From assembly GCF_022410465.1 (NCBI RefSeq), contig NZ_JAJSON010000025.1, positions 62,001 to 126,000 on the forward strand: a stretch of 64,000 nt of DNA, written 5' to 3'. The DNA comes from Christiangramia crocea. Its GTDB lineage: Bacteria; Bacteroidota; Bacteroidia; Flavobacteriales; Flavobacteriaceae. Shown piece by piece: positions 52,740 to 62,046 of this stretch (its first letter is position 1; each line of letters begins with the position of its first letter). The position numbers and the translations under genes are program-made. The notes beneath the pieces are model-generated. The model was not told where the DNA came from, searched no databases, and worked only from the letters and a program-made list of their open reading frames with translations.

Positions 52740-53720
52740 TTAATCCCTGATATCCATAATCCGCCTCAGTCGGTCTATATGTTCATCTACTTCTTGAATC
52801 TTATCTGAATAGGAACGTGCAATTTGTTCTGAGCCTTTTTCCCTGAAGCTTTCGGCCATATTAAGCATTAACACCTTTTTTTCTTCTAAAGTTCTTAAAC
52901 ACACCCAAAGGGTTTCTTCCAGATTCTCATTTTGGGCAAGCAGAAGTGACTCCTCAGAAAAGGAATGCCCCACATGGCATCTGTATCTGGATATTCCGGT
53001 ATCTTTTATCTTCCAGAGAGGCCCGCCACAACTGGCACAGCTTAATGCTACCTGTTCACCAAGGAAGTCTTCGGTCTTTACCTGACTTCTTATTTTCGTG
53101 GAAATAGCTGCTTCTCTCTTGAGTGCATAGGGTATTTCCACTTCCTCAGGAAGAGGTTTCTCAATTATCTCCTTTATCAGGTCTCCAATATCCTCTAACT
53201 CCGCGGTGTAATCTATCTCCACGAATTTTTGTGCCGTCATTGGCATTCCGGAGAATTCTGCAGTTTTCGGATTCTGGATTAAACTTTCCCCACCACAGCG
53301 TTTAATGGCTTCCAGTCCCACGGTACCGTCGTTAAGCCGGCCCGATAACAGAATGCCCACGCAGCGATTTCCATAGGCCACTGCAGCCGATCTAAAAAGT
53401 ACATCAATAGACGGGCGGAAAAGATTTTCTCTTGGACCATTTGTGTTGGAGAGCTTTCCATCTAACACCACCATATGCTGGTTAGGAACACCAACATAAA
53501 TTTTTCCCGGGTGTATTTCGATATTCTCTTTACATTCCAGGACTTCCATTTCCACTTTTTTATTAAGGTAGGAACTAAAACTGGAGATCATATCAAAAGA
53601 CGAATGCACCACAACCATAAAAGCTGCAGGAGTTTTATGGGAAAGGTTCTCCAAAACCTTTTCTACTGCCATTCTCCCTCCGGCCGATGCTCCTATTAAG
53701 AACAATCTAAAGTCTTCCAT
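52740..53720 (-). CDS. Stand-alone CheB-type methylesterase with C-terminal zinc-binding-like region
   Basis: This 326-residue protein lacks the receiver domain of chemotaxis CheB but has the methylesterase triad: Ser12 (IGASAGG), His39 (VVVHSS) and Asp131 (LSGRLNDGT). After the catalytic domain (1-190) is a segment with Cys228, Cys231, Cys248 and His252 (SCASCGG, RYRCHVGH), likely a zinc site, and then a helical tail. No MCP, CheR or flagellar gene is nearby. It probably acts in a hybrid kinase or stress-signalling pathway, known for CheB/CheR-like proteins of non-motile bacteria (inference). Confidence 0.82.
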   Translation of the reverse strand: MEDFRLFLIGASAGGRMAVEKVLENLSHKTPAAFMVVVHSSFDMISSFSSYLNKKVEMEVLECKENIEIHPGKIYVGVPNQHMVVLDGKLSNTNGPRENLFRPSIDVLFRSAAVAYGNRCVGILLSGRLNDGTVGLEAIKRCGGESLIQNPKTAEFSGMPMTAQKFVEIDYTAELEDIGDLIKEIIEKPLPEEVEIPYALKREAAISTKIRSQVKTEDFLGEQVALSCASCGGPLWKIKDTGISRYRCHVGHSFSEESLLLAQNENLEETLWVCLRTLEEKKVLMLNMAESFREKGSEQIARSYSDKIQEVDEHIDRLRRIMDIRD

Positions 53721-53888
53721 AAGTGAATTTTTAAATTATGTCACTGAGAGTAATCATTCTACTTTTACCGTAAGCCAGTATTCCATATCTTTATTTTTTC
53801 ATAGTCGGTTAATTAATTTCCCCTTTAAATTTAAGGAATAAGTGACTGGGCTATGCTTCTGAAAGGTTAAAACTATATTATAATTGAA

Positions 53889-53925
53889 TAAAAAAGCCGG
53901 GGATTTAAGTCCCCAGCCTTTAATT
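53889..53925 (-). terminator. Terminator downstream of the dodecin gene
   Basis: AAGCCGGGGA (53894-53903) pairs with TCCCCAGCCTT (53910-53920), allowing one wobble, with a short loop. On the minus strand it ends in a run of T residues. Confidence 0.75.
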
Positions 53926-53946
53926 CTTGATTTTCTTTAATCAGGT

Positions 53947-54150
53947 CTAACTGCCAACCTCAAAGGATATCTTGGCGTTCACCCCGTAAGATACTATTTC
54001 ATTATTTTCTACTTTTCCGTTCATTTCATGAATATAAATCGATTTTATATTCTTCACCGATTTGCCTGCTTCTTTAACTGCATTTCTGGCGGCATCCTCA
54101 AAACTTTTATTTGAAGTGGCCAGTACTTCTATTATTTTAATAACTCCCAT
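53947..54150 (-). CDS. Dodecin family flavin-binding protein
   Basis: This 67-residue protein has the dodecin pattern: a first strand VIKIIEVLATS, helix FEDAARNAVKEAGKSVKN, then IKSIYIHEMNGKVENNEIVSYG with the terminal strand NAKISFEVG. Dodecins form hollow dodecamers that store flavin. It sits in a stress-related neighbourhood with a universal stress protein. It has its own terminator. Confidence 0.88.
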   Translation of the reverse strand: MGVIKIIEVLATSNKSFEDAARNAVKEAGKSVKNIKSIYIHEMNGKVENNEIVSYGVNAKISFEVGS

Positions 54151-54283
54151 AATAATTTAATTTTTTTAGTGGTTGAACAATTTTGGTTAATGAATTTACA
54201 GAAGAATCAACTGGCACTCAAATGATTAACATAAGATTATAAGAATGGTCAGGCCTAAGTTAGAACTAAGGAAGGCGCACTTC

Positions 54284-54745
54284 TTATTTTTCTTTTACAG
54301 GAATCATATACACCGGGATATCAGTTTTTTCAAGAACCCGGCTTGCAGTGGTTCCCATAAGCACTTTTTCAAGTACAGAATGGCTGTGAGTTCCCATTAC
54401 AATAAGATCGGCACCCCACTCTTTTGCGTAGTCCAGGATAGCCGAAGAAGTTGGTCCTTCAGCCATATGAGTACTCACCGATGGATCATCCAAATGCCTG
54501 GCTGCAGTTTCTATGAAATCCTTTGCCACTTCCCTTAGTTCAGATATGACATTAAGGTCCACCTGCATCTCATTATAGCCTTCATATCCCATAAAAGTTG
54601 GATAATTAACTCCATAATAGCTTACATCGGCAAGAACATGAATAAGACAAACCTTGGCTTCCAGTTTTTTGGCAAGTTCATAACCTTTACGTGCAACTTT
54701 CTCAGAGTTCGGATTATAATCCATCCCTATAAGAACCTTTTTCAT
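54284..54745 (-). CDS. Universal stress protein (single UspA domain)
   Basis: This 153-residue Usp begins KKVLIGMDYNPNSEKVARKG and ends with the ATP-binding signature MGTHSHSVLEKVLMGTTASR (G-x2-G-x9-G-S/T pattern, with one G as H in the first pair), then DIPVYMIPV. It is a cytoplasmic ATP-binding stress protein. It lies between dodecin and a periplasmic cupin gene, each with its own promoter space. Confidence 0.87.
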   Translation of the reverse strand: MKKVLIGMDYNPNSEKVARKGYELAKKLEAKVCLIHVLADVSYYGVNYPTFMGYEGYNEMQVDLNVISELREVAKDFIETAARHLDDPSVSTHMAEGPTSSAILDYAKEWGADLIVMGTHSHSVLEKVLMGTTASRVLEKTDIPVYMIPVKEK

Positions 54746-54854
54746 AATTTATAAATTACTGATTAGTTACTCTAAGTTAGAGAAAAATGCAGCTATAGCC
54801 TATAAAGAATATATAAAAGGCTCTTATATTTTTCAGGTATTTCTTAAAAAGCAA

Positions 54855-55331
54855 TTAATTTCCATTTCCTGCGAATGCGTCAACCGGCTTTTCAAATGCA
54901 ATGAAAAGCACGCAAGGCCCCTTATCCTTACATTTCGCTGTATGGGGTTTTTTTGCTGGTCCGTAGCCATAGGAGCCTACCTTCAAAGTTTGGGTACCTT
55001 CCCCTTCATAAGTGACTTCCAACTCCCCTGAAATAAGCACCATGCGTTCTGCCGAATTATGCCAGTGTAAAGGAATATTAGAATTCGCGGGAACCCTGAA
55101 TAGAATATCGGAATTCTGCTTTTCCGGATCTCCATGTAAAATGGCAATATTACAACCGTCAGGCATGAACTCTGGACAGCCACCCCACTGTAGATCTGTG
55201 GCTTTATGATCTGTTACAACAGATTTCTCCACCTGCTTGCCATCCTGAGCATATGAGAATGATGAAGCAAAAGTAAATAGTAAAATAAAAATAGAAGCCG
55301 GTAAAATTCGAATGATTTTAATTCTTTTCAT
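54855..55331 (-). CDS. Exported cupin-domain protein
   Basis: This 158-residue protein has a Sec signal peptide (cut near SYAQ, 29) and a cupin core: PLHWHNSAERMVLISGELEV and later GYGPAKKPHTAKC. It resembles ChrR-like or DUF4437-type cupins. Potential metal ligands are the two His of HWHN, the Glu of SAER and the His of KPHTA. Periplasmic function unknown. Confidence 0.75.
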   Translation of the reverse strand: MKRIKIIRILPASIFILLFTFASSFSYAQDGKQVEKSVVTDHKATDLQWGGCPEFMPDGCNIAILHGDPEKQNSDILFRVPANSNIPLHWHNSAERMVLISGELEVTYEGEGTQTLKVGSYGYGPAKKPHTAKCKDKGPCVLFIAFEKPVDAFAGNGN

Positions 55332-55589
55332 ATTTATTGGATTTTCACTGGTTTGTAATTCTTATCTAATAACATCAAATGGCCTCATCATGTGAAGATT
55401 TTGAGAGATAAAAATGAAGCGAAAAATTAGGTTATATATAATTCATAGAAAATAAGGGGAAACCTGTAAAACCTTTAAAGAGGAAATTTGTAAAAACATG
55501 ATGATAATCATGTTATTTTCTGATATACAGTTATTTATTAAGGTGATTTTGAATTATATTTATAGTAGTAACCTATAAATTTCCGCCAT

Positions 55590-56072
55590 ATGAAAACTAC
55601 AAGAGAATCCGCAAGGGAAGCCAGTCATAAAGATTTAGTAGGTCTGCTCACTAACCTGCTGCAAAAAAATTATGATGCTGAAAAGGGCTATAGAAAAGCC
55701 ATAGAGCACACAAAGAATCCCGAATTAAAGTCTTTTTTAAAGAACCAGGCCACTCAGAGAAATCATTTTGCAACCGAACTGGATAAGCGAATACACATGC
55801 TTAATGAACATCCAAAAGCGAAGGCCATTGGAAGTACTCTGGGTAATATACACCGGGTCTGGATGGATTTCAAAAGCTCATGGAGTAAAAAGAGTGATGA
55901 AGTCATACTGGAAGAATGTCTCCGTGGAGAAAAGGCCAGCCTTAAGGAGTATGAAGAAAGAATAAATAAAAACAAAATCTTACTCACTCCCGACATAAAA
56001 GCCATGCTGGAAAATCATAGGGATAAAGTTAGAGAAACGGTATCAGAAATAAAAAAACTGGAAGACCTGTAA
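55590..56072 (+). CDS. PA2169-family four-helix-bundle protein (DUF2383)
   Basis: This 160-residue, highly charged helical protein has the DUF2383 features: LLTNLLQKNYDAEKGYRKAI, FLKNQATQRNHFATELD, a GST(L)GNIHRVWMD linker and ECLRGEKASLKEYEE. The ferritin-like fold has no complete diiron set that I can identify. Such genes respond to stress in many bacteria, and this one lies in a stress cluster with Usp and dodecin genes. A terminator follows at 56086. Confidence 0.8.
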   Translation: MKTTRESAREASHKDLVGLLTNLLQKNYDAEKGYRKAIEHTKNPELKSFLKNQATQRNHFATELDKRIHMLNEHPKAKAIGSTLGNIHRVWMDFKSSWSKKSDEVILEECLRGEKASLKEYEERINKNKILLTPDIKAMLENHRDKVRETVSEIKKLEDL

Positions 56073-56085
56073 AGCTAATAATTAA

Positions 56086-56117
56086 ATTTGCCGGTATTAT
56101 ACCGGCATTTATTTTCC
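56086..56117. terminator. Terminator after the DUF2383 gene
   Basis: TGCCGGTA (56089-56096) pairs with TACCGGCA (56100-56107) with a 3-nt loop and is followed by TTTATTTT. It is shared with the convergent exported-protein gene. Confidence 0.75.
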
Positions 56118-56131
56118 TGGCATTAACACTT

Positions 56132-56758
56132 TTAATTCTTGACAACAATAAGTTGTGCTTTCGCACCTGTTAGAAGGTTCCACTCTTTTACTGCCAGCTG
56201 CTCCCCTTTTTCACTTAAGACCCTTAGTTCGGCTGTATTGGGACCTGAAGTTCCCTGGTTGAGGGCGACAAATTCTATGCTGTTAAAACCATCCTGAAGC
56301 GTCACCAGCACAGGTTGAAAACCTGCATGAAGGCTTATACTCCTGGCTACCAGTTCTCCATTCACAAAGATCTGGACCTTATCACCATCTACGTATTCAT
56401 GATCACGACAATATACCTCTACAAACTTCCCTTTGGTCACCACGTTTCCAAGGCTCTGATCGAACTTATATTCTTCTTTGATCTCCCTGTCTTTTTTCCA
56501 TTTTTCTTTGATGACATCTCCGGCAGTTAGTAAATTATTAGGGTTCTCCCTAAGATCTATAGGCTTCGGTTTGTCTTTTAGAAATCTGCTTTCGGTCTCC
56601 GTCTCTTCTTTTTTAAGAATCGGAAATCCTGTGGTTTCGGACTCCTCTGCTTTGATAATGGGCCCCGTATTAGTAGTACGTGGAATTTCTACCTGGGCAT
56701 AGGCAGCCAGGTTAAAGCAGAAAAAACAAAACAGGAGTATTCGTTTATGTATTATCAT
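56132..56758 (-). CDS. Exported protein of unknown function
   Basis: With ATG 56758 the 208-residue protein has a clean signal peptide (MIIHKRILLFCFFCFNLAAY, cut after AYAQ). The middle contains repeated EE-E-T charged segments. The C-terminal 110 residues form a beta-rich domain (VEVYCRDHEYVDGDKVQIFV, NGELVARSISLHAGFQPVLV) that resembles a small carbohydrate-binding or Ig-like module. I do not recognise the family. It is monocistronic. Confidence 0.55.
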   Translation of the reverse strand: MIIHKRILLFCFFCFNLAAYAQVEIPRTTNTGPIIKAEESETTGFPILKKEETETESRFLKDKPKPIDLRENPNNLLTAGDVIKEKWKKDREIKEEYKFDQSLGNVVTKGKFVEVYCRDHEYVDGDKVQIFVNGELVARSISLHAGFQPVLVTLQDGFNSIEFVALNQGTSGPNTAELRVLSEKGEQLAVKEWNLLTGAKAQLIVVKN

Positions 56759-56984
56759 ATCTTTTTGGATCGTCCACCCATAATATATCAAAAATACCGC
56801 CAAAAATTTAATACGACAAAATCAATGATGAAATGCGGTATTGCCCATTTTCCTTACCTAAAGAACCAGAGATTAACAGGAACCCAGATATATTTACAAA
56901 AGGAATAGTAAAAAAAACACCCGTAATGGTAATTTCAAATTTCAAGAGCATCATATAATAGCCTCAGAGGTCTCCATTGAAATT

Positions 56985-57020
56985 AATTAAAAACCCGGAT
57001 ATTATAATTTCCGGGTTTAC
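56985..57020 (-). terminator. Terminator downstream of the exported DinB gene
   Basis: AAACCCGGA (56991-56999) pairs with TCCGGGTTT (57010-57018). On the minus strand the stem is followed by T residues. Confidence 0.7.
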
Positions 57021-57042
57021 TTTTAATTCAATGTGTTTTTTA

Positions 57043-57678
57043 TTAATCCGGGAAGCCAGGACTACTTTTAACTTCTTCTATTTGCTGAGTATGGCGGGCA
57101 GTATGACCTGCCATAAAAAGCACAGTTTGGTAAGCGTCTATTTTCCCGAATGGAAATTCGTTGATATAATTCCGCATATCTACTTCGGTATCCTTAAGGA
57201 AATCTACGATATCTTCTCTCTGGTCATTAAATGCCTCAAGAGCTTCCTCAGAAGTAGCATATTTCGCTGATGGCTCAAATTGTGACTGAGTCTTAACCTT
57301 CTGGCTCCGATCTGTGATAAATCCTAATATTTGCTCATCGGTCATTTTTACTTCAGCCTTAAGCTCGGGAGTTGGATCCTCGGCGAATTTTGCCTCTAAC
57401 ATAGATCTCAAACCACCCTCAACAATAATTATATGTTCTACTATTTCGGCAACAGACCAGCCTTCGGCATCAGGTTTAAATTGCATTTGAGCATCGCTAA
57501 GGCCTTCGACACTTTCTTCCAGACCTTCTCTAGTTTCTTCAAGATATTTAAAGATATCATCCTTATTCAGGGGTTCTTCAACCTTTTCAGTGCCATTGGA
57601 ATTTACCTGAACAGTCTTGTTCTCAGAGTAAAAAGAACCCAGGAAAACAAGGCACACAACAGAAATTAAAATTTTCAT
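57043..57678 (-). CDS. Exported DinB-family protein
   Basis: From ATG 57678 (an in-frame TTG two codons upstream is less likely) the protein has a signal peptide (MKILISVVCLVFLGSFYS) and a DinB four-helix domain. The metal-binding His residues are visible in WSVAEIVEHI and GHTARHTQQI (HxxxH). DinB proteins often act as thiol-dependent transferases. A secreted DinB is typical of Bacteroidota. It has its own terminator downstream. Confidence 0.82.
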   Translation of the reverse strand: MKILISVVCLVFLGSFYSENKTVQVNSNGTEKVEEPLNKDDIFKYLEETREGLEESVEGLSDAQMQFKPDAEGWSVAEIVEHIIIVEGGLRSMLEAKFAEDPTPELKAEVKMTDEQILGFITDRSQKVKTQSQFEPSAKYATSEEALEAFNDQREDIVDFLKDTEVDMRNYINEFPFGKIDAYQTVLFMAGHTARHTQQIEEVKSSPGFPD

Positions 57679-57746
57679 AATCAAGTTATTAAGTTAATTC
57701 ATAATAATTTAATGAAAGGATCGAAGTGTCAGGTTGATCCCTTCAG

Positions 57747-58157
57747 TTAGCCTTCTTTTTTGAGAAGGTCTCCCATATATAATATATTCCACCGGTGACC
57801 ATCAGGATCTGTAAAACCGGCGCCAAATAAATCTCCATGATCCCGGGGTTTACTATACACATGGCCTCCTGCAGGCTCCACTTTATCAATAAACGAACGT
57901 ACCGCTTCTTTACTTTCCATATCAAATGAGAGAAGGGTCTCCACTCCTTTTGATGTATCAGCCACACTGGTTCCCGTGTACTGCTCAAAGGTCTCTTCAG
58001 GGAAGAGCATCACCACAAAGTCCTGGTCTCCGAATAATAAACCAATTACATCATTTCGGTCTTCGTGTATAGGATTATATCTAAAACCCACATCTCTATA
58101 AAATTTCTTTGATTTTTGAATATTCTTTACCGGGAGGTTTATCCAAAGTTGATTCAT
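57747..58157 (-). CDS. VOC-family (glyoxalase/bleomycin resistance-like) protein
   Basis: This 136-residue protein has two beta-alpha-beta-beta-beta modules: LWINLPVKNIQKSKKFYRDV with VGFRYNPI, and GHVYSKPRDHGDLFGAGFTD with PDGHRWNILYM. It lacks the typical first metal His, so it may not be a metalloenzyme. It overlaps the NTF2-like gene by 4 nt (ATGA) in a three-gene operon. Confidence 0.8.
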   Translation of the reverse strand: MNQLWINLPVKNIQKSKKFYRDVGFRYNPIHEDRNDVIGLLFGDQDFVVMLFPEETFEQYTGTSVADTSKGVETLLSFDMESKEAVRSFIDKVEPAGGHVYSKPRDHGDLFGAGFTDPDGHRWNILYMGDLLKKEG

Positions 58158-58522
58158 TTCTGTTTTTTTATTTGGGATATATAGGTTCTTAATTCTTTAA
58201 ACTTAGTGGTATCAGAATCCTTAAAGACATAGATGTCACAAAAGGCATATTCCTTAATTTTTCCTGGTTCTATTTTAATTTCCACAATGCCTTCAACCAC
58301 CGTTTTATCTTTTCCAGATATAAAATCTACGACTGTGATTTGCATAGGGCCGCCAAGTTTCATCCTGCCAAGTGCATTTTCAAAGGCATGGCGCCCTGAT
58401 ATGGTCTTCTCTCCCACAATCTTCCATTGAATATCATCAGTGACATTGTCTGCTATGAATTTTGTATCACATTTGGCAAAAGCCTCATTTATTTTCTTTA
58501 CGAACTCCTTCCTGCTCCCCAT
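58154..58522 (-). CDS. NTF2/SnoaL-like protein
   Basis: This 122-residue cone-shaped fold protein shows FVKKINEAFAKCDTKFIADN, VTDDIQWKIVGEKTISGRHA and a strand-rich C-terminal half. No catalytic pair is certain. It is the middle gene of an operon VOC-NTF2-VOC and probably acts with them on an unknown small molecule. Confidence 0.78.
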   Translation of the reverse strand: MGSRKEFVKKINEAFAKCDTKFIADNVTDDIQWKIVGEKTISGRHAFENALGRMKLGGPMQITVVDFISGKDKTVVEGIVEIKIEPGKIKEYAFCDIYVFKDSDTTKFKELRTYISQIKKQK

Positions 58523-58528
58523 ATCTGA

Positions 58529-58906
58529 TTATTTTTCTTCTATTATTGAAAGTATATTTCCCGCCGGGTCTTTAAACCAGGCTATTGATGGTCCTTTCTC
58601 ACTGGTATGAATACCTTTTGAATCTGTTTTTACGGTACCATCATAATGTTCAAATTTCAAACCTTTTCCGGCAAGTTGCTCCACCTGCTCTTCCAGATCC
58701 TTAACCTTAAAATTCAGTATGGTATATGACGCCGGCTTATGATCTGGTTTTGGATAGATCAAAACAGGGCCGCTAACCAGATCTAATTCCAGAAGCCCCA
58801 TTTTATTTTCTTTGATTTTCAGGCCAAGAACCTGGCCATAGAATCTCTTTGCTTCCTTCAGATTATCAGTTGAAAATGTTGTAAAGGCTTCACAATAGGT
58901 CAGCAT
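58529..58906 (-). CDS. VOC-family protein
   Basis: This 125-residue VOC protein begins with AFTTFSTDNLKEAKRFYGQV and contains IAWFKDPAGNILSIIEE, the usual C-terminal glyoxalase module. It is first in the VOC-NTF2-VOC operon (6 nt before the next gene). Antibiotic-binding or lyase roles cannot be told apart from sequence. Confidence 0.8.
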   Translation of the reverse strand: MLTYCEAFTTFSTDNLKEAKRFYGQVLGLKIKENKMGLLELDLVSGPVLIYPKPDHKPASYTILNFKVKDLEEQVEQLAGKGLKFEHYDGTVKTDSKGIHTSEKGPSIAWFKDPAGNILSIIEEK

Positions 58907-59062
58907 TATTCTGATATTTAGGTTATTGACTTATAAATTTACATTTTTATTTTGGATTAATTTTGTTTTAACCATCATGAAAGAACTCCAGGTTTTCATC
59001 TGTACATTAGTTATGTAACACCTCACTTTTGGGCTATTTATCAATTTCTCTAGGGAAAAGCT

Positions 59063-59070
59063 TAAATTTG
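59063..59070 (+). promoter_or_regulatory. Putative -7 box (TAAATTTG) of upp
   Basis: This is an exact TAnnTTTG match 26 bp before the upp start codon. No good -33 box at the normal distance was found. Confidence 0.4.
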
Positions 59071-59096
59071 AGTGATCATCAATAATTCAATTAAAA

Positions 59097-59756
59097 ATGC
59101 AGGTTCAGGAACTACTTAAAACAAATTCGGTTGCGAATAAGTTCGTTTCCCAGTTAAGAGATGTAAATGTTCAGGGAGACAAAATGCGGTTTCGAAGAAA
59201 TATAGAACGTCTTGGGGAGATCCTGGCCTATGAGCTTAGCAAGGAACTGGATTATCATAAAAAGGAGATCACCACCCCCTTAGGAAAGTCCACACTTTCC
59301 ATTCCTGAAGATGAGCTTGTAATCTGTTCCATTTTGCGGGCTGGACTACCATTGCACCAGGGATTACTAAATTATTTTGATGATGCTGAAAATTCTTTTA
59401 TTTCAGCATACCGCCATCATCCCGCTAATGATGAAAAATTTGAGATCCTGGTTGAATATCTGGCCTCTCCTTCCCTTGAAGGAAAGACTCTGATACTTGC
59501 CGATCCAATGCTGGCCACTGGACGGTCGTTTTCAAATGTTCTGGAAGCCCTGGAACCCATGGGAACTCCAGCTAAGATACACCTGGTTTCTGTGATAGGC
59601 TCTGATGAAGGCATAGATTACCTGAAATCTGTATTTCCCGAAAATTCAAAGCTCTGGATAGCGACCATAGATCATGAGCTTGATAAGAACGGTTATATAG
59701 TTCCTGGCCTGGGAGATGCCGGGGATCTCTGTTTTGGAAATAAACTTCAGCATTAG
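59097..59756 (+). CDS. upp: Uracil phosphoribosyltransferase
   Basis: UPRT converts uracil and PRPP to UMP in pyrimidine salvage. The 219-residue protein has the PRPP-binding loop LADPMLATGRS (134-144) and the C-terminal uracil-binding GYIVPGLGDAGD (200-211). ICSILRAGLPL (76-86) is a further family segment. It is monocistronic and its stop is 1 nt from the end of the convergent tamL gene. It could act with the nucleoside phosphorylase at the start of the window. Confidence 0.92.
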   Translation: MQVQELLKTNSVANKFVSQLRDVNVQGDKMRFRRNIERLGEILAYELSKELDYHKKEITTPLGKSTLSIPEDELVICSILRAGLPLHQGLLNYFDDAENSFISAYRHHPANDEKFEILVEYLASPSLEGKTLILADPMLATGRSFSNVLEALEPMGTPAKIHLVSVIGSDEGIDYLKSVFPENSKLWIATIDHELDKNGYIVPGLGDAGDLCFGNKLQH

Positions 59757-59757
59757 A

Positions 59758-62046
59758 TTAGAAAGGATAACCTATCGCAAAATTGAATACCGGATTGGTA
59801 ATATCAAAATCCCATCTTTGCCCTGCAGGAAGAGAAGGGTCATGAAGCGGTGCCGCCAGGTCAAAACGGATCACAAAATTCTGAATATCAATTCTTAAGC
59901 CTACTCCAGTACCTATTCCCAGTTCATTAATAAAATTACCACTGAACTTTCCAACATTCTGGGGTTCACCGGGAGTCTGCAGATCGGGATTGACCTTGCT
60001 AGTCCATACATTTCCTGCATCAACAAAAAAAGCTCCATTCAAATAGGTTATTATGGGGAATCTATATTCTGCATTGGCTTCAAGCCTTATATTTCCATAC
60101 TGGTCACGATAGCCCACATCCCCATCTCCTTCAGGTGTATAATCTCCGGGGCCTAAAGATCTTGTCCTGAAAGCCCTTACACTATATGGCCCTCCCGAAA
60201 AATACTGCTTACTGAAAGGCATTACATCAGAATTTCCAAAAGGAATTCCATAACCCGCGAATAATCGGGTGGCAATTACCTGCGAATTGCCAAGCCGAAA
60301 ATGATATCTGAAATCTGCATCCAGTTTAGTGTATTGTGCATATTCCAGCCCAAGGATCTCCTTTTTGCCACTATCACCTTGCTTTGCTACCAGGCCTAAG
60401 GCATTACCGGCAATATCCAGATTAGTATTCAGGTAAAAAACATGTTGCTTATTCAGATCTACCAGGCCGTTGTAAATAAATGAATAAGTAAGTCCGCCTA
60501 TAAATTCCTGATCGAAACTGCTTTGCAAAAAAGGGTTATCCCTTAAAACTTCTCTAAATTCTTCTGTAGTGTTACCAAGTTTAACATAATTCAGGTTAAT
60601 AGGATTCAGTTCATGGGAAACATAGCGGTTAGCATTCCAGTAATAGCCAAACTTTACTGAGAGCGAGGTTAAACTGAATAGCTGACTTCTTTTCAAATAA
60701 TCTCCACCCAGGCTGATTTTTGTTTTTGGAATTGAATATTTGAAAAAATTCTCATCTATCTCAATGGGAAATATCATTCTTGGAATAATAAGGTCGTTAG
60801 TGAGCCCTAACTGTATGCTGTTCCTTCCTGCTTCTCCTGCTGATCCAGCCTGGAATTCATATCCCAGGTTACCCGAAATATGCAGACTTTCTCCTCCCTT
60901 AAAAAGGTTTCGGTTTGAAAAGGTAAGTCCTAAATGAGGGCCGGCGAAGTTATTGGATTTAGTGACTGCCTGTAACTCTGCTCTTATAGCGCGCTTTTTT
61001 AAAGGTGATAAATAGATATTAGCTTCAAGCAAACCCAGGCTGTCTGTGGCCAGGGTATCTATCTCCTGATATTGTATATTCACAAATTTATAAGCCCCGA
61101 TGGACCCCAGTCTCCTGCTTGTATTCCTGGACTTTTCAGGATCATAATAATCTCCGGTCTGTATCAGTATATAGGGATCCAGGTGTTTGGGCTTGAAAAT
61201 AAGTTCCTCCTGGAAGTAGTTCTTGTCTTCATAGCGTTTATAATTCTTTGTAATTGAATCTTCATCCACATTATAATTTGCATATACATTGACATTCGAG
61301 ATCTGGTAAGGGATCACCGATTTTGGAGGCACATCCTTTTTTAACCTGAGATAAAGGTCAAATCTTTTATTATCATACTGGTTGGTATCTGCCTCGAAGA
61401 TCAAAAAGCCTGGATTAAAATTATAATAACCGTCTTTTTTTAGATGGAGATCTATCCTTTCCCTTTCTGCCTTTAGTTCTGGCAAATCGAAACGCATTCC
61501 CTGTTCCAGAATTGTTTTATCAAAATTCTCCTGAATATTCCTGTAAACTATCAGGGAATCTGAATCCAACTGATAGGTTTGCATGGTATAGGGTTCTGGC
61601 ACCTCAAGATCATAGTATATACTAGCTGTTTTAGAAGCTGTATCTTTTTCGATGCCCGAACTTACCCGGCTGTAGAAGAATCCGCGATTTTCCAGTCTGT
61701 TTAGAAGAAGGTCTTCAGTATTATTAATATTAACGTCAGAAAGATAAACCGGTTCCTCCCCGAGCTTTTTATTAAGAAATTTATTTATAAATCCCGGCTT
61801 CTCTTTTTGAGCTTTATAATGAAAATATAAACCCGGCCTCATTCCCAGGATTTTGTTATTCGGTTCCGGTCTAAGGACACTTTCGAGTTCAGTCTTCAAC
61901 TCAGGTTTATTCCTGATAGTGGTATCTGATTCTATTTTGATACTTCCCCCGGTATACAGGAACTCATCCTCCGGAATGAACTTCTTCACACTACATGCCT
62001 GGATAAGTACTACAAAGACTACTATGATCGCCGGATTAATTCTCAT
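59758..62046 (-). CDS. tamL: TamL, BamA/TamA-family outer-membrane lipoprotein
   Basis: This 762-residue protein has a lipoprotein signal (lipobox LIQAC, Cys18), POTRA-like domains (about 90-390) and a C-terminal 16-strand Omp85 barrel (about 400-762). The barrel shows FSGGPYSVRAFRTRSLGPGD, the substrate-loop-type motif of the superfamily. In Bacteroidota the TamA homologue is a lipoprotein and works with TamB in outer-membrane biogenesis. It overlaps the tamB stop by 11 nt, indicating coupling. BamA is less likely because of the lipobox and the tamB neighbour. Confidence 0.88.
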   Translation of the reverse strand: MRINPAIIVVFVVLIQACSVKKFIPEDEFLYTGGSIKIESDTTIRNKPELKTELESVLRPEPNNKILGMRPGLYFHYKAQKEKPGFINKFLNKKLGEEPVYLSDVNINNTEDLLLNRLENRGFFYSRVSSGIEKDTASKTASIYYDLEVPEPYTMQTYQLDSDSLIVYRNIQENFDKTILEQGMRFDLPELKAERERIDLHLKKDGYYNFNPGFLIFEADTNQYDNKRFDLYLRLKKDVPPKSVIPYQISNVNVYANYNVDEDSITKNYKRYEDKNYFQEELIFKPKHLDPYILIQTGDYYDPEKSRNTSRRLGSIGAYKFVNIQYQEIDTLATDSLGLLEANIYLSPLKKRAIRAELQAVTKSNNFAGPHLGLTFSNRNLFKGGESLHISGNLGYEFQAGSAGEAGRNSIQLGLTNDLIIPRMIFPIEIDENFFKYSIPKTKISLGGDYLKRSQLFSLTSLSVKFGYYWNANRYVSHELNPINLNYVKLGNTTEEFREVLRDNPFLQSSFDQEFIGGLTYSFIYNGLVDLNKQHVFYLNTNLDIAGNALGLVAKQGDSGKKEILGLEYAQYTKLDADFRYHFRLGNSQVIATRLFAGYGIPFGNSDVMPFSKQYFSGGPYSVRAFRTRSLGPGDYTPEGDGDVGYRDQYGNIRLEANAEYRFPIITYLNGAFFVDAGNVWTSKVNPDLQTPGEPQNVGKFSGNFINELGIGTGVGLRIDIQNFVIRFDLAAPLHDPSLPAGQRWDFDITNPVFNFAIGYPF

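Noticed and set aside
57743-57988. 81-codon ORF overlapping the VOC gene
   Set aside because: It is a same-strand out-of-frame shadow of the VOC coding sequence.
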